A DNA stretch of 64,000 nt, from positions 310,001 to 374,000 of the forward strand of contig VZTG01005438.1 in the NCBI GenBank assembly GCA_013397845.1, read 5' to 3'. Position numbers and translations under genes: made by a program. Position 1 is the stretch's first letter; each line of letters begins with the position of its first letter. Source of the DNA: Melanocharis versteri. Taxonomy: Eukaryota; Chordata; Aves; Passeriformes; Melanocharitidae. The notes below the pieces were generated by a model. The model saw nothing but the letters and a program-made list of their open reading frames with translations, was not told the origin of the DNA and made no database searches. This document shows positions 39,636 through 51,586 of the stretch, one piece after another.

Positions 39636-39849
39636 CCATTAAATTGGTGGGGCTAAGTTTACAGTCTGGATCTACTTTAAATGCTGTCAGGGAAGTTCTG
39701 TGCTGGTGAACACATTGGCAGCCAAAAGTTTTTGGGTTTGTTTTTTTTTAGTTCTTATCCACCTACAGCACTAATGTCTTTATTTTATTAGTCAGGGACC
39801 TAAGTAGGAATTAAACCATGCTTCCTTGTTTTCAAGTATGAAAACAAAA

Positions 39850-40457
39850 CTCACCTCAGGGCCTGGCAAGATCATGGAGCAGATTCTCCTGGAAGCTATG
39901 CTGAGGCACATGGAAAATAAGGAGGTCATTGATGACAGCAAACATGGCTTCACTAAGGACAAATCTTGCCTGAGAAAAGTTGGTGGCCGTGTATGACAGG
40001 GTTGCAGCAGTGGTAGATGAGAGAAGAGCAACTGACATCATCTACCTGGACTTGTGCAAAGCATTTGTCACTGTGCCACACATCATCCTTGTCTCTAAAC
40101 TGGAGAGACATGCATCTGATGGAGCACTGGGTGGAGCACTCAGTGGATGAAGAGTGAATGGATGGTCACATTCAAAGACTTGTGACATGGCTTGATGTCC
40201 AAGTAGAAACCAAGGACAAGTGGTGTTCCCCAGAGGTCGGTATTGCGACCAGCGGTTTTTAACATTTTTGTCAGCGACATGGAGAGTGGAACCGAGGGCA
40301 CCCTCAGCAAGTTTGCCAATGACACCAAGCTGTGTGGGTTGGTTGACATGCTGGAGGGCAGGGATGCCAGCCAGAGGGACCTTGACAGCCTGGAGAGGTG
40401 GTCCTGTGCAAACCTACTGAAGTTCAACAAGGCCAAGTGGAAGGTCCTGCAGGAATG
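39850..40457 (+). pseudogene. Broken CR1 LINE reverse-transcriptase fragment
   Basis: This is part of the ORF2 reverse transcriptase of a CR1 non-LTR retrotransposon. Recognisable conserved blocks are MEQILLEAMLRH and HGFTKDKSC (39874 onward, phase 1), then TDIIYLDLCKAFVTVPH (around 40030-40080, phase 2), then SGVPQRSVLRPAVFNIFVSD (from about 40219, phase 1) and LSKFANDTKLCG. The reading frame is lost by a stop at 39994 with a shift near 39970-39980, and again at a stop at 40148. The catalytic FADD-type motif reads FAND (40312-40323), so one metal-binding aspartate is replaced by asparagine. Similarity stops near 40457 in the thumb region, and no CR1 3' end follows. It is therefore an internal fragment, cut at both ends. 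The 142-codon frame at 40243-40671 runs past the break and is not an intact gene. Confidence 0.85.
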
Positions 40458-43400
40458 CAGGTCAGGGATCAGGCAGCGCAGCACAGCACTGGCTGCACTT
40501 GCCTGTCAAGGCAAGAGATGCTCTTTGCAGGGTGTTGTGCTTGAAGCAGAGCTCCGTCCTTGGAGCTCATCTCCCTGTGAATACAGTGAGGCTTTTCAGG
40601 AGCAGCACTGGCTTATGTGCTATTACCTGGGGTGGGTGATTCCTACACCTCTCCAGCTTTCTCAGTCATAGCTGAATTCCTACAGTTCTTGCCAGCCCAG
40701 GTATCTCTGTGCACACCATCCCACTGGTAACCAGAATTAGAGGGCACATACTACCTATGAGGATGGTAAGGTGCACACGATTAGAAGTGCTGGGCACCAC
40801 TGTGTCCCACGTCTCCAGCGCAGAGAGTGCAGTGAGTGAGAGTTTTTAAGAGGCTGGGGCTGAAATATAACAATTTCTAGAATATCAGGTTTAAAACTAG
40901 TTTATTAGTTGGGGTTAGCAGCTGGGCACCCTTTTACTCTGTCCCTCTCAGGTTCTCTCTTCCAGCCTTAAGCTTTTTGTTGCAATACTGAAGGATCATG
41001 ATTACAGGCTCTGACACAGCCTTAGCCTCTAATCACCACCTAAAATGCTGTGTGGTTGAAGAGGTGCAGGGTCAGGACAGTAGGCACAGACCTCACTGAA
41101 AGGACAAGATGATACAAAACATATTGCTTTTATTATACCTCTTATTAACTTGATTCAACCACCTCCAGCTCCTTTTCAAAGAGAAAATTTCCTATAGTTA
41201 CAGGTTCCTCAAAATGTCAAACTGATGGCAAATTGTGTAAATACATGTTGGTGACTGAAACCTGTGAAAATTGGTCCTTAATATGAAGATTTCACACACA
41301 GGAAATTTTAAAAAAAAAAAAAGTCAAAGAATTCATAGAATCAGATTCTAACTACAGGTTTTTTTCACCAAGTTTGTAGCTAATTAAGTGAATATCACCG
41401 TGTCTTTGGTCTGAGGGCTACAGAAATGTGCAGTGCAGGCTTTCTCTGTAAAATCATTTTAATCACTTTAATATTTAACACTGTATTTTTGAGGGCCATG
41501 TATGCTATGCAGTCAGCCTCAATGATAAAGAATGAAGGTCAAGAAAGTAACTTTCTTGCTAAATATCAAAAAGAACTATATTAAAAGAGAAATGTGGGGG
41601 GAAAGGAGTTCATAACTCTGAAAAGACGAGGAAAGAACAAGGCTAAAAGAGTTACAGACTTTTCCTTTTTTTGCAAGCTCTGTGTGTGTCTCTGTGTGTG
41701 TGCGTATCTACCAAAAGACTTGTGAGGAAGCCATTGACACTTTTGAGACCATGGGATGAGTCCAGTGGCAGAGGAGGCAGAAAGATAAAACACACCAAAA
41801 AATTGCATTAAAACTATCCAAGAGGACTGGGACATAAGCCAGAAATAGACATAAATTACGTGGGAGAATGGATAAATATTGAAGAAAAATAGGATAATGT
41901 CAAAACAGGTTATCATCAAATTAATTTGACAAAGTTTCAGAAGTAGAAAGGAGTTATTCCAGATTTCTCAAATCAGTGTAAAAGTGATGGAGGAGCAGAG
42001 AAAGGAGAGAAAAGGATTTAGGGATCATTCAATCTGAGGAGATTTTCTCAGTTCATTCTGCTTACTATTTTGTTCTGTTTGTCTTAAGGGCTATTGGGTT
42101 TTTGTTGGGGTTTTTCTTTTTCCAAAAATCTCTGTTCTCTTCTCTTTTCTGTTACAAACTTAAGCAAAATTGTCTGACAGCAAGGCCTTCCCAATGGACG
42201 ACACACATGAGGGCTGTGCATACGTGAGGATGCAAGTCTTGTACAAGAACTGTGCTGTACAGTCCTTCCTCTGCACAGGCATGCAGGACACAGCACCAAA
42301 AGAAAGAGAAAAAGAAAGCGCAAATGCTAACTTTCCTTTCAGAAGTCCTTCATGTCTGTTGTCACCTGCAGTTTTATTAATGAGTGTAACTGGCTGTATT
42401 CAAATACAATGCTGTAAAATGTAATTGGGCAAACGTAGTGAGCGTTAGCTGGAGCTGTTTCCAGTCATGTATAATTACATGAAGCTCATACTTCAATAAT
42501 TAGCGTGGCAAAATGAAATTATTTTGCAATTAGAGAAGCTCTCATTTCACCTTTCCTGTCATGGATCCTCATTTAATTTAGATTTTTATTTACTGACAGT
42601 CCCACTCCATTAGATAAGGCATTCCCTCACCCACCAGGACATTTTTAAATCAGGAAATATATCCAAGAAGACCTAAGAAATTGTGGGTTGTCCTGGGAAT
42701 TTTGGCTCCCGTTTTTCTAATCAGTAGAAGGGCCAAGTGATAGAAGCACCTGCTGTTGGGGAAGAGCAGAATCCTTCTTAAGGCTGTCAAGGCCCCCAGC
42801 ACTCCCTGGCACTCACCAAGCTTCCATCAGAGTCTATTGCCTCCTTCTCACACCACAGCCAGCAGCTCCTTACTCTTTTTTCCAGAGCCCAGGCTTTAAG
42901 TGAAGACATCGGACGGTAATTAACACTCCCTCAGATACCAGCAGCAGATAGCTGCTGTATCATATCAAAAGCCATGGCAAATTTGCTCTCTGCTCTGCTC
43001 TGCGAGTCTCCCATACAGCGGTCATTGGCTCCCTCAGCTGAGCAGGAGCACACGGTGCCTGTGACACGGGCTGACACAGCCAACACCACGGGTTCCTCCC
43101 CACCCCAGCTCTCAGGAGCATCTTCATCACCAGCATCCCCTCCACTGCCACAGTGTCACACTCAGTGACATGCTCCTGCCTTCCCAGCACTGCCACTGCC
43201 CAGCCTGGGCACTTCTTTCCCAGCTCTCTCCCACCTTTCCAACAAGTACCTATTTTCCTAACCCATCTTTACAAAGTAACACAAGATAAATAACTGTTAT
43301 CTCTCATGCCAGCTAACATTTAACATTCTTCTTTTCTTCTCCAAGACATTAAACATAGAATTAGCAGGTCCAAATAACACTTGAACTATTTCCCAAACAG

Positions 43401-46400
43401 GAGAGGAATTAGAATTTTGGAAGTGGGATAAGACTATGCTCAGACTTTCTGAGAAAATCAAGATACTTAAAATCTTAAAATCACATAAACACTAAGTGAT
43501 TTACTGCTTCATAACTTAAAACCATTCTGGAAACACAGAAGGATAGTTGGTTATATTTTATTTTATCCCTTCGTGTATAAAAACTTCAGTGGACAAGCCT
43601 AGATGACATCAGCTGTTTATAAGTAAAATCTTCCCTCCAAACTTGCACTACTCAAACCATGTAAATCAGCAACAGAGAAGGCAATATTCCTTCATTTCTC
43701 TGATCATTCCTAGAGCTCAATTAACAGAACTCTTGGTAGTGGGTGAGCCAAATTAAAAACATTTACTATCCTAGTACTCTCCTCAATCTTTATTGCTAAG
43801 AAGAGTGATAAAGCATACAGAGGTTTGGGGCTGCTTTTTGGTTGCTAAGAGAGCCAATATCATAATTACACACACAAGCCCCTTCGATCAGACAGACACC
43901 AATCTTTTATTTCATCCTTTCATGAACTGCTTGAAATGAGAAGGGATTACCCCTGCACTGAGGGTGCCCGCAACAGGAGATTTAGGGAAACAGTGCTGCC
44001 AGCTTTGGCGAAGGCATTTTTCTGAAGGAGAGCACTGTGCAGCAGGAGTTATCTCATCACCCCAAATGTCTTTGTATTGGATGTATTCTCAATGGGTAAT
44101 ATGTGATTAATAGGTATTATTTCCTTATTTCAGACAGTAATATTTCATGGATAGTGACTACACATCAATAGAGGCTTATAAAACATGATTATAGACAGTC
44201 TATCAGCCCAGAAGGCATTAGAAACTGATAAACCACTAATTGAAAGGTCTATTTATTATTAATTTGTACAGCACTTACAAATGAAACCTCGAAATAAAGC
44301 ATGACTTCCATCACAGGATGTTAATCACCATCAGAGTTAAGATCCAATGGAGATCTTCATGGCTGATAGTGCTTTGGTATTTTTATCTGCTGAAAGCTCT
44401 GGGTTTAATTTTAGTCTTGTCACAGAAAAGATACTACCAGTCACTGCTGCATGTTCATGGTGAATAAATCATATTATGTCTGGCAGAACTTCTGCAATTT
44501 CTTTGTCATAGAGTTTAATCCTGAATATAAAACACATTTCTGTTGAGCTATCAAGTATGACTTAATAGAACATTACTGCCTTTATTGAAAATTATTTCTT
44601 TTGCTAATTGCTTTTCATTAAATTTTTATTATCAGTAAGGGAACATTACACTTTTCTAATAAAACAAAAGAAATCTTATTTTCCTGTCTTGCTTTTTACT
44701 ACCATTTGGATCAATTCAGACAAGCACCCTTTTCCTCTGACAAAGATGAAGTTGCATCTCCAAAACCAGTTGTGTAATGAGCCAATGAATAAACTGATGC
44801 AAGTCATGAGCAGATCAATGAGATTCTGATTCACAATAAATGCCAAAGTAAAATCAAGAAGATATTTTTAAAGAAGAAGAAAGCTTCCCAGCATGATGTA
44901 CGAGTTTGCTGCAGCACTATTGAAGTCAGCAAGCAATTGGTAATCAGCAGGCCAAGAACAGTTTTCAAAAATTGCTGTGCTCCAGAAACAATACTTCATT
45001 TCCTCCTATATTGGTCATGTCTCTGTAGCTGATATTACAAGACAGATTTTTTCATTTCAGTGCTTTGTACAATGAAGCATTTGGTGTATGGCTATACCAA
45101 AGGGCACTGAACAGAAAACTAACTGGCATCATTAGAGAGCAGGGCTAGCAGAAAATGTTTAGGCTTAAACTACTTTTGCAATTTGTCCGGTGTACCCTTG
45201 AATCTTCAGATCTGCATGTATTATTGTGAACTGTGAGAAAGTGACAGGCTACCAGAAACTGGTATTCAGCCAGCCAGTCTTAAGGCATGGGTTTTAGATA
45301 TTCTCAGCTACAGAAGTATGAGGAGAGCTAACACACTAATACATCCACAGAAGACGTGCATTCTCAGTGAGGTAAGTCATGGCTGGGGGTAGGTCCTGGC
45401 CAGAAGTAAACAAGAGTTGGTCTCACTTATATCAAGAAGTGATAAGAACTGGGATTTTCAGTCTTGCTGCCTGGAGGCTTTTTATGTGACACTAGCTGTG
45501 GGAAATAGGTATGGCCAGCCTGTGGGACCACATTTGGGTATCCTTCCTCTGAGCAACAGACAACCTCCCTTAACTTTTTCTTCTCTCATTTTCAGCTTAT
45601 GCAAAGAAGGTCCAATTCCAGCTGCTAGGTGTAGAGGTGGCTTTTACTCCCACTGCTCTTCACCTGAGTCTTTGGGGCATTTGCATGTATTTTGGCAGAA
45701 TTGTATTCCAGTTCACTTGCCCTCAGAAGGAAAAATTTCCATTTACACCATTCCACCTTCTGGGATTCAATTGCAAAAGAAGTCCATATATCAGGTATGG
45801 TCTCCCCCAGCATGGGCATTTCTGCATGTGCATTGGCTGTACATGATTGCCAGCCCCAAGGTTTTCAAGAAGAGAACCTGTCTGTGCCTGAAAGGAAGAC
45901 AGAAAAGACAGGTTTCTCTGGGAATTTCTGTGTGATTTGAATGTGTGCATGTCAATCTAGCAGGTTGAAATCTTTCAGCGAGTTTGTGAATTATCATGGT
46001 ACTGCTTGTGTTTTTTCCCTGAGCCTGTGCACAGTTTGTGATTCACACCAAAGCTGAAGTCTCTGAATTCCTTGGACTTTGCTCTAAGCCAGCCTTCATT
46101 AATTAAGCAGCTGAAGTTGTGCTACATGCTAAAGGTAGACAAGAGAAGTGTGTTTTAACAATTAGACTTGTCTGCTCTTCAAACAGAATTATCTCTGAAG
46201 GGGATTTACCAGTGAATTTTATTGCTTTCTATGTAAAATCAATAACCACAATCTAGTCCCTAATAGGCTTTTTTGAAGTCTCTACTTCTTCCCTTTTTGA
46301 AGGTACAAGCATGGGGATTTTTTCCCCTGTAATTGTATGGTGCTAGCTTGTTAGATTTACAGTCCAGTTATTTTTTGCAATTTCTAATTCATTTGACTCA

Positions 46401-48477
46401 AATTGGAGATGGAGATGTTATTAAGGTTGAGTGAAGGTTTCTTAAGAACTAGATAAACTGTTGCAGACTGATGAATAATTTCTGAGAAAAGTAAATAAAT
46501 TGTGTTGTGAGAAAGAGATCGTTTCTTTCATTTCTATTCACATTAACAATTTAAAGTTTGCAAGTGATTAATGTTCCAGGAGATTAGTGAAAGCTCAGTA
46601 GTGTTCAGCAGTCTGTGGGTAAGTGCATTTTGATTTCTTTGTATGGTAGAAAATGTGTATGTGAGAACATGCAGCAGTTCCTTGTCCATTTATACACTTA
46701 CTACAATTCTCACCAACTGTGCTCATAACTCTTGTTCTCTTTGTCATTTGGGTTTATAGCTCATTTTTTACCATTTCCTCTTTTATGATGTTTTAGCTGC
46801 GGTTTCTCAGGTGCATAAATATCTTAAAAGTAAATAGTGAAAATATGCCCTAATATGTTATATGTAACAATTGCCTTGAACTGTTGGAGCAATTAGATTT
46901 TAATGTGCTTTACACCTGTGGGTTTTTAACAACAAACTTAGTTGAATACATTTTCAATGAAAAGTCTGCTGGCATGTTTTAAACTGTTCTCTTTTATGGT
47001 TTCTATTATAGCTCAGTGTACTCTAACTAGTCTAACCATTCAGGTGGATGTTGCTAGTTTGAATGTGAATTTTCCTAATACATCATAATTATAGAACCAC
47101 TAAATAATGTTTTGATCACCCACAGTGAAAATAATATACAGTATTCCTGATTTCTTGTTTCTTACACATTTAGTCACAATATATAATTAGATTGAACAAA
47201 ATAGAGGCACATCTATTTCTGTTTATTATATTTTAACTGAAAACTTGTGAGAGGACTATGTTTGAACACTGCATGCAATGGCATATCTAGACTAAGGCAA
47301 CTTTTTCTAATGGCAGTGGTAGTAAGATGGTATTAAACCGTAAGCAGTGTTAAGAGCAGGAAAAGACAGCTGGATCAAAGGTTATTGAAATTTTTTTGCA
47401 TTATTCTAGCAGTATCCCAGTTTCAAGATTTTCACATGCACAGTACCCTGTTTCAGAACATTTATCTTCAGTGTTGTGTCCCTTGAACAAAAACATACTA
47501 TATATTAAAACCACTTTTCCCAATAATGTATCCCACAGGGTTTATATCACTAACAGGTTGTAATTCTAGCTGATTTTCCTACAGGGTTCCATTTCAGAAA
47601 ACCAGTCATACTTATCATGTGGCTAATTTTCAGCAAAATGTGCCCTATTGAGGCCTCATTCTTATGGTTTGAATCATTCTCCAAGGTGAACGAATTTAGT
47701 GTTCTTTATCGCAAAAAGCCTGATACAATCCCTTTTGTAACTTCTGAAAACTTCTGTAGAGAAGATCTGAATTGATTTATTTTTATTTTTTTATTAAACA
47801 CGGTAACTCCAGGCCTCCTGAATGTTACACACAGCTGTGTCAAGATGATTCCTTTATCTGTTTGGTTCTGCCTCTTTTTCCTACAGCAAAATGACAGTCC
47901 ATATATATATTTAAATTGATATAAACCAGTGTATTTTTTAGAATTAAATGACAGTGTTTACTTGAACTGATGTCACTTTGACTGATATATCTTTCCTTAT
48001 CCTTAACTATGTTAAGAATATACTTCCACTCACATTTCAAGTATCCTATATTTCAATGTAACAAATTCACGCTTTCTCAAACCTTTTTAAATGGAGAAAA
48101 CAACCTTGTTTGATCACTAACTCATTTTCTCCATGCTTTATAAAGCTTTGCTCATCATAAAGGATTTCAAAGTCCTATGTTGCACCATGGAGCAGGTTTT
48201 GTGTGTTTCTTCTCTTGCATTTTAAACAATTACTTTCTAATCTAATCTGCACTTACTTCTCATAGAAAATGTCCTTTCTTGAAAAAAAAAACATCAAACT
48301 TGAACAATTTCTGGGATTATTTTTCTTTCTAGGGAGAGGTATATATATGTACATATATCCATACGTATGTGCATATGTGTGTGTATAAGCATATGCACAT
48401 GAAATACCTCAACTAATTCAGTTTCTAAACTTTTCCTAGTGTAAGGTACTTTGTTTCAGGGCTATTCAGGTTAATAT
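40458..48477. other. Non-coding stretch, no gene seen
   Basis: The first 600 bp (40458-41060) are GC-richer and may be a repeat fragment I cannot classify. The longest frame of the window lies here: 172 codons at 45417-45935 (+). It has no recognisable domain and overlaps frames of 64-82 codons in other phases and on the other strand, so I do not call it a gene. Another GC-richer patch covers about 42700-43220. A GT-rich run lies at 41683-41704. Stretches near 42425-42660 and 44090-44330 look compositionally like conserved non-coding elements (TAATTA-type cores, balanced bases, no repeats). A poly-A tract lies at 41310-41322. Confidence 0.6.
48340..48400. repeat. TA/CATA/GTGT-rich simple sequence
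   Basis: An imperfect alternating purine-pyrimidine repeat: atatatatgtacatatat, then cgtatgtgcatatgtgtgtgt, then catatgcacatg. It is low-complexity sequence with several small palindromes. Confidence 0.85.
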
Positions 48478-48700
48478 GATCACAGAATCACAGAACAAAC
48501 TGAGTTGAAAAGGACCCATCAGGAGCATCAAGTCCAAATCCCAGCCACTCACAGGACCATCCCCAAGAGCTGCTCTGTGTGCCCAAGAGCATTGTCCAAA
48601 CACTTCTTGAGCTCCGTCAGGTTTGGTGTTCCGACCACTTTCCTGGGGAGCCTGTCCCAGGGCCCAACCACCCTCTGGATGTACAACTTTGGGATAGAAA
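48478..48700 (-). mobile_element. CR1 LINE 3' fragment (minus strand)
   Basis: The + strand begins 'atcacagaatcacagaacaaa', the reverse complement of a CR1 terminal tail. It continues through 'gagcattgtccaaacacttc', 'tgagctc', 'cctggggagcctgtccca' and 'accaccctctgg', all hallmark blocks of the CR1 3' region read backward. It is 5'-truncated near 48700. The 68-codon frame 48505-48711 on + is an antisense shadow and not a gene. Confidence 0.85.
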
Positions 48701-49689
48701 GTTTAGATTAAAAATGAAATCCTGTCACAACGTTGGCATTCCGTGAGGGAATCTGGGGAGGCCTATGACCACAGAGAAAGGCAGACTCTCTGCACATATG
48801 GTGAGTGGTAGTGCTGTGTGATGAATTTGCATATTATTCCATTTAGCTGAAATCATGTTGAGCTGAGGAAGTAACACCCTTTTGGCATAAACAAAGGCTC
48901 CTTGAAGAGATTGCCAAGCCTCGAGTGCTTTGACTGAGACCCAAGTAAAGATGCTTTAACTGAAGCATCAGCAGTCAGTTTTCAAAGGTAGCTGAGCAGC
49001 CAGAGATAGGAATCTGCAGTTCTAAAAATATATTTTACAGCTCATGAAATTTCTTTAAAAGTATATATAACTTCATATATAAATATGTGTGAGTCTCTTA
49101 CTGACTAATATTACTTCTGAAGTCAAAAGTTTTTTCATGAAGACAGGAAGTGGGTTTGCTTCACCTGTACTTGTCAGAGGAGAGATTTGACTACCAGAAT
49201 ATCAAATGGAAAAACAGGCAGACCTGTTCAGAGCTGATTTAAGATACATACAATTAAATGGAAATCAAGAACGCTTGAAGAGATGTAGAGGTGGGTTAAA
49301 CCTGACCCTGAGAACTGAGCAATAGTAGCTATTAAGAGCACTGGTGCTCATAAGCAGCAAAGTCAGCAGATAAAATACGTGGAAATAAACTTTTGGTCTG
49401 ATATTTTTTAAGCAATAAGTAAAAAGAACTTTCCTTTTTTGTGTTTAAAAATAGTTGTCCTCTTTTTTTTTTCCTTTAATTGACGTTTTAAGAGTTTAAA
49501 ATGCAAGTCTTCAAACTGAATTAAAGAAAAAATATATTGATATGAATATGGATAAATAGACAGATGTGGCAGATATAGGTGATGTGTTAGAAAGAGAGAG
49601 AGATTTAGGGACAGATAGAGGTAAAACCCTAATATAAAATGGCATCACCAGCAGAGACAAAGAAATCCTTACCCCATTGTAATTATCAG
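48701..49689. other. Non-coding stretch between two CR1 copies
   Basis: About 1 kb of AT-rich single-copy sequence with a purine-rich (AG)n patch near 49590-49602. No gene is seen. Confidence 0.6.
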
Positions 49690-50203
49690 ATCATGGCCTT
49701 AATAATGTGTTCAGTTTTGGTCCCTGCTATGCAAAAAGATGTGGGCACTCCAGAGCAAATCAGAAGGGAAACAGTGATGACCAAAAGACAGGCAAGCCTG
49801 TTGTACGAGCAGAGGCTGGGAGACCTGGGTTTGCTCAGCCCTGAGAAAAGAAGGCTTAGGGGAGACCTTGTCACCATGTTCTCATACTCACAGAGTGGCT
49901 ATAAAGGTGGAAACTTCCTCTTTTACACGGAGTCCCAGGGAAAAGGCAAAGGGTAATGGCTACAAGTCAATCCTGGGGTGATTTTTACTGGACACAAAAG
50001 GAAAAATTTTTCCGATGAAAACAAGCCATTGGAATAATCTCCCCAAGGAAGTGGAGGATTCCCCAACACTGGATTATTTTGAAATTCAGCTGGATAGGGT
50101 GCCTACTTATCTTTCTAGATCGTTATTTTGCCAAGAAATGTTGGACCAGAGAATCCTTGAAGTATTTTCCAGCTTGGTATTCTATGATTCCATGATTCTA
50201 TGA
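49690..50203 (+). mobile_element. CR1 LINE 3' fragment (plus strand)
   Basis: Typical CR1 blocks appear in order on the + strand: 'gtgttcagttttggtccctg', 'agcagaggctgggagacctg', 'agccctgagaaaagaaggct', 'ggggagacctt', 'ggaataatctccccaaggaa', 'gtggaggattccccaacact', and a tail 'ggtattctatgattccatga' ending with another 'ttctatga'. This is the C-terminal coding end plus 3' untranslated region of a 5'-truncated copy. It has drifted well away from the block sequences I expect, so the insertion is probably old. The frames at 49639-49956 and 50015-50203 are remnants of it and not independent genes. Confidence 0.85.
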
Positions 50204-51586
50204 TACATTTATCCCAAGAAGCACTAAGATCAAGAGAAGGAAGCCCAACATGGTTCCACACAAAAGCTTAAGTCTGGATTATTTTATGCTTCCACCATGG
50301 AAAAGCCCAAATTCTGCTTCCCGAATTAAACTGCTTCCTGGTTAACACTTTAGGTCAGATCATGAGCCAATTCCTGTTTTTTACTTGTGGGGAAAAACTG
50401 AAAAGGAGTAAGTACGTCATTATTTACCGCATTGCAGTGAATGTTTTTCTTCTTCCCTACCTTGTGAATGATTCTCATTAGAGACGAACAAGGCAGAACC
50501 ACGTATTTTGAACTGTAAATAAAAAGTGGCGCCGTCTTTCGTGCAATTAATGATTGAAAAAAAAAAAAGAGTAAAAAGAATTGAAAGAAAGTCAGGTATA
50601 GAGTGCCCTCTTTTGGGCAAAAGGGGGCAAGGACGTGAAAGAAGCCAAAGACGTTTTCTTAAATATTGCAGTCAAAATTTCACAGAACCTTGAAGGCAAA
50701 TTCATGCTTTATTCATCTAAAAGCTAAAATGCTGACTAGGATGAACACCCCAGTTAGTTAGAGATCAGCTACTTGCCAAATATCATCTTGTAAATTCTAA
50801 CACAGTCATGCTACAGTACAGGAGGGGAATTATAAAAACAAGACCTGAACAAGCACTGCAAAAATGAGAGAAAGGAAGGTCAGCAAAAGCAGTGGTAAAG
50901 CAACTGCCCTCAGCAGAGAACAGAATAACACTTACAGTGTCCTAGAAGTGTTAAAGAATTTTGTACTTAGATATATGCCACTATAACCTGTAAACACTTT
51001 TTCAAAGGTTTTAGACTTCAACATTACCAATTTGTTTGAGCTCTCCAGGATCTTGTCAAGCTTAAAGATAGGAGTTATGTTTCATTGGTTGTGAAGACTG
51101 TCAAGGAAAGATTAAGCACTATGATCAAGATATTTGTCAAGGCAGCTGTCACATGTCCAATCTTTCTGCTGTCAGGATTAATTGAGAAAAGGCAGTTGTT
51201 CCTCCCCATGGAGAGCTGAGCACAAGTTGTGGAGACTCACAGCTGTCATGAGCTTATTTCCATGCACTCTGTTCCTGGTCAGTGGCTCATGAGATAAGAA
51301 AAAGTTTAATTTTCTTGGTACCACATGGGTCTATCCCAGCATCCATGTGCTCCAGCAGATACCTTCGGCACACAGCAGGATGGGCTTTAAATAATTACTT
51401 CTAATGGCATGGGTGCAGAAAGAGATATGTGTTACTAAAATATAGGTCTAGCATTACTGTAAGACATTTGCTGCACTTGAAAGCTGTCCTTGACACTGGG
51501 CTTTTTACATGAATGATGAGTGAGAAAACAAAATAAAAGGTTGAATAAACATGGTACATAATGAATATGTTAGAAAAAAAATATCA
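50204..51586. other. Single-copy non-coding stretch
   Basis: No gene, repeat family or RNA is recognised in this 1.4 kb. A 12-A run lies near 50556-50567. Confidence 0.6.

Larger units (their letters stand above)
33548..39849. other. Single-copy non-coding stretch, no gene seen
   Basis: No supported gene is present. A GC-richer patch at about 34330-34900 contains several overlapping frames (106, 122 and 81 codons on +, 117 and 62 on -) with no recognisable family. A perfect 10-bp hairpin lies at 36921-36950. An AT-rich palindromic patch lies at 37170-37190. A short tandem duplication lies at 39596-39635. Confidence 0.6.

Noticed and set aside
45417..45935. Longest open frame in the window, 172 codons on +
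   Set aside because: It has no recognisable domain, is overlapped by several frames of 64-82 codons in other phases and on the other strand, and is within the length expected by chance in 64 kb. It needs homology or RNA evidence.
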